Shown here one piece after another: positions 22,936 through 23,964 of a DNA stretch of 23,964 nucleotides (position 1 is its first letter; the number at the start of each line of letters is the position of its first letter). The translations under genes were made by a program, and so were the position numbers. Where the stretch lies: the IMG/VR virus record IMGVR_UViG_3300047994_000615, positions 1-23,964 of that record; one strand, 5' to 3'. The notes under the pieces are model-generated. The model saw only the letters and a program-made list of their open reading frames with translations, did no database searches and was not told where the DNA came from. Origin of the DNA: a virus.

Positions 22936-23964
22936 TTATCTGCCAAGAACAGAGTATTGAATGGATTGAGTGCCGTGCCCTCGATCAATCAAAACATTGA
23001 ATGCGCGGGACACGGCATCAACCTGATCGTCTTTGCGGCCATAAGGAAAGGCACGGAGCTCCTCAAAAAAATCGGCATTCCATTGGGCAGCAATCACAGA
23101 GACGTTGCCCGTCTCAATCTGGGAAGCGAGAGGAGTGGCTCGCGCTATTTTGGAGCCGGTTTCACGCGTTGCAAGTACATGAAAGCCTGCCAGCTGCCTA
23201 GTAAGATATGCGATCTGGCTCTTCCCAGCCTGGCCTGGATCTTCGGGCAGGGAGATGCTGACAGACCGGCCATCCTTTCGTGCTGTCTGCGATATGGTGT
23301 CTTCCACCTGACTTGGTGTGCCGCGGAGACGAACGATGTCGTCCACGATGAAGCGCCCGTTGGAATCGCGCTGTAACCTGATGCCGACAGTCCAATCGGG
23401 ATCGTTCTGACCCTCATGGATAGTTGCGGCTAAATCCCATGCTCGAATGATGATGGCGGGACTCATAGGTTGAAACCCATGCAGGACGGTGATCCTTTCC
23501 ACCGTAAACAGGCGCGCTTCCGTTGCTATTGGTCTCTGTTGGTACAAGGCAGACCAGACGCGTTCCCCAATGAGATCGCGTTTGCGCTGCAGGGCGGTCC
23601 GACTCTCCCAATCAGGCCAAAGGGCTTCTCCCGGAAGACGGTTGAGTGGGTCCCCCTCCTCGGCCAGCGCAGGAAGGCACAATACACGCCAATCGCCATT
23701 TGAATGACGAAGCAACTGCCCACCCAGATCTTCAGGATGCCACCGCGTCATAATGAGTACCACTTTCCCCCCTGGCTTGATGCGGGGCGTGATGTCAGCC
23801 TTATACCACTCCCATAAGTGCTCCCGTTGACGGGTGCTGTCCGCATCGGCCTGAGACTTCACAGGATCGTCAATGATGACCAAATCGGCGCGGCGCCCGG
23901 CGATGGCGCCTCGCACGCCTAAAGCTATGTATTCGCCGTCAGTTGTCGTCGTCCAGGCAGCCAT
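22936..23964 (-). CDS. Terminase large subunit (5' end outside window)
   Basis: The last 342 residues of a phage large terminase. The visible part starts in the ATPase domain: Walker B is LVIIDDPVK (about residues 28-36), and the motif III/coupling segment is VVLIMTRWHPEDLGGQLL (about 68-85). The nuclease domain follows with WDLAAT (D177), EDPGQAGK (D242) and the final KDDQVDAVSRAFNVL (Asp near 312-316), the three acidic positions of a RuvC-like nuclease (Terminase_6C type). Walker A and the N-terminal adenine-binding part are not in the window, so the ATG that coincides with the window edge is probably internal. It packages DNA into the prohead at the portal encoded next. Confidence 0.93.
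   Translation of the reverse strand: MAAWTTTTDGEYIALGVRGAIAGRRADLVIIDDPVKSQADADSTRQREHLWEWYKADITPRIKPGGKVVLIMTRWHPEDLGGQLLRHSNGDWRVLCLPALAEEGDPLNRLPGEALWPDWESRTALQRKRDLIGERVWSALYQQRPIATEARLFTVERITVLHGFQPMSPAIIIRAWDLAATIHEGQNDPDWTVGIRLQRDSNGRFIVDDIVRLRGTPSQVEDTISQTARKDGRSVSISLPEDPGQAGKSQIAYLTRQLAGFHVLATRETGSKIARATPLASQIETGNVSVIAAQWNADFFEELRAFPYGRKDDQVDAVSRAFNVLIDRGHGTQSIQYSVLGR

Noticed and set aside
1052-23964. Interpretation as a tailocin (headless R-type particle)
   Set aside because: Terminase, portal, scaffold-like and major capsid genes are present and look intact, so a full head module exists.
1052-23964. Interpretation as a Mu-like transposable phage
   Set aside because: The portal and scaffold are not of Mu type, and the 10-bp space at the recA side leaves no room for Mu-type end-binding sites outside the fibre gene.
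1-23964. tRNA, rRNA, CRISPR array
   Set aside because: I looked for clover-leaf-like arms, rRNA-like conserved stretches and regularly spaced short repeats on both strands and saw none; the only regular repeats are the coding fibre repeats.

Overview
The window opens with a complete chromosomal-type recA (plus strand, 1-1041). The rest, about 23 kb, is one minus-strand block of contractile-tail phage structural genes. The RecA sequence, the fibre domain types (fibronectin III, an 'HNG ... FHC' fibre domain, a Gly-rich tip) and the roughly 50-55% GC feel suggest an alphaproteobacterium, most likely in or near the Acetobacteraceae. That placement is recognition by eye, not a search. In most alphaproteobacteria recA is followed by alaS. 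Here the phage block ends 10 bp from the recA stop, so this looks like a prophage (or prophage remnant) placed against the 3' end of recA.

Read in transcription order (right to left), the head module is: large terminase (5' end outside the window), SPP1-type portal, a small scaffold-like protein, an HK97-fold major capsid protein with a beta-rich insertion, a small decoration-like protein, and three neck/tail-completion proteins. A 49-aa protein precedes the sheath. The tail module follows P2 order: sheath, tube, tail assembly chaperone, a tape-measure-position protein, gpU-like hub protein with an N-terminal FGG/tail-U-like domain, gpX/LysM, gpD hub, gpV spike, gp25/gpW, gpJ and gpI. Genes mostly abut or overlap by a few bases (ATGA, TAATG, TTGA), so this is a tightly coupled late operon.

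The host-recognition end holds a Gly-rich receptor-binding protein, a fibre-tail adaptor, a decayed and internally deleted ISL3-type transposase, a 1128-aa fibre with 13 repeats and a pectate-lyase-like segment, and a second fibre with the same N-terminal module but two FN3 domains.

The main points beyond plain annotation are these. (1) The chaperone gene carries a textbook -1 programmed frameshift: GGGAAAC in the correct phase directly before the stop, a 6-nt spacer, and a 7-bp GC-rich stem. It leads into a 59-aa coding extension with no start codon of its own. (2) The tape-measure position holds only about 300 aa, rich in Arg/Pro/Ser, implying an unusually short contractile tail or loss of the real ruler. 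(3) The long fibre repeats show an almost strict 37/33-residue alternation. (4) The prophage/recA junction is unusually tight. No integrase, repressor, lysis gene, small terminase, tRNA or CRISPR array is visible in the window.
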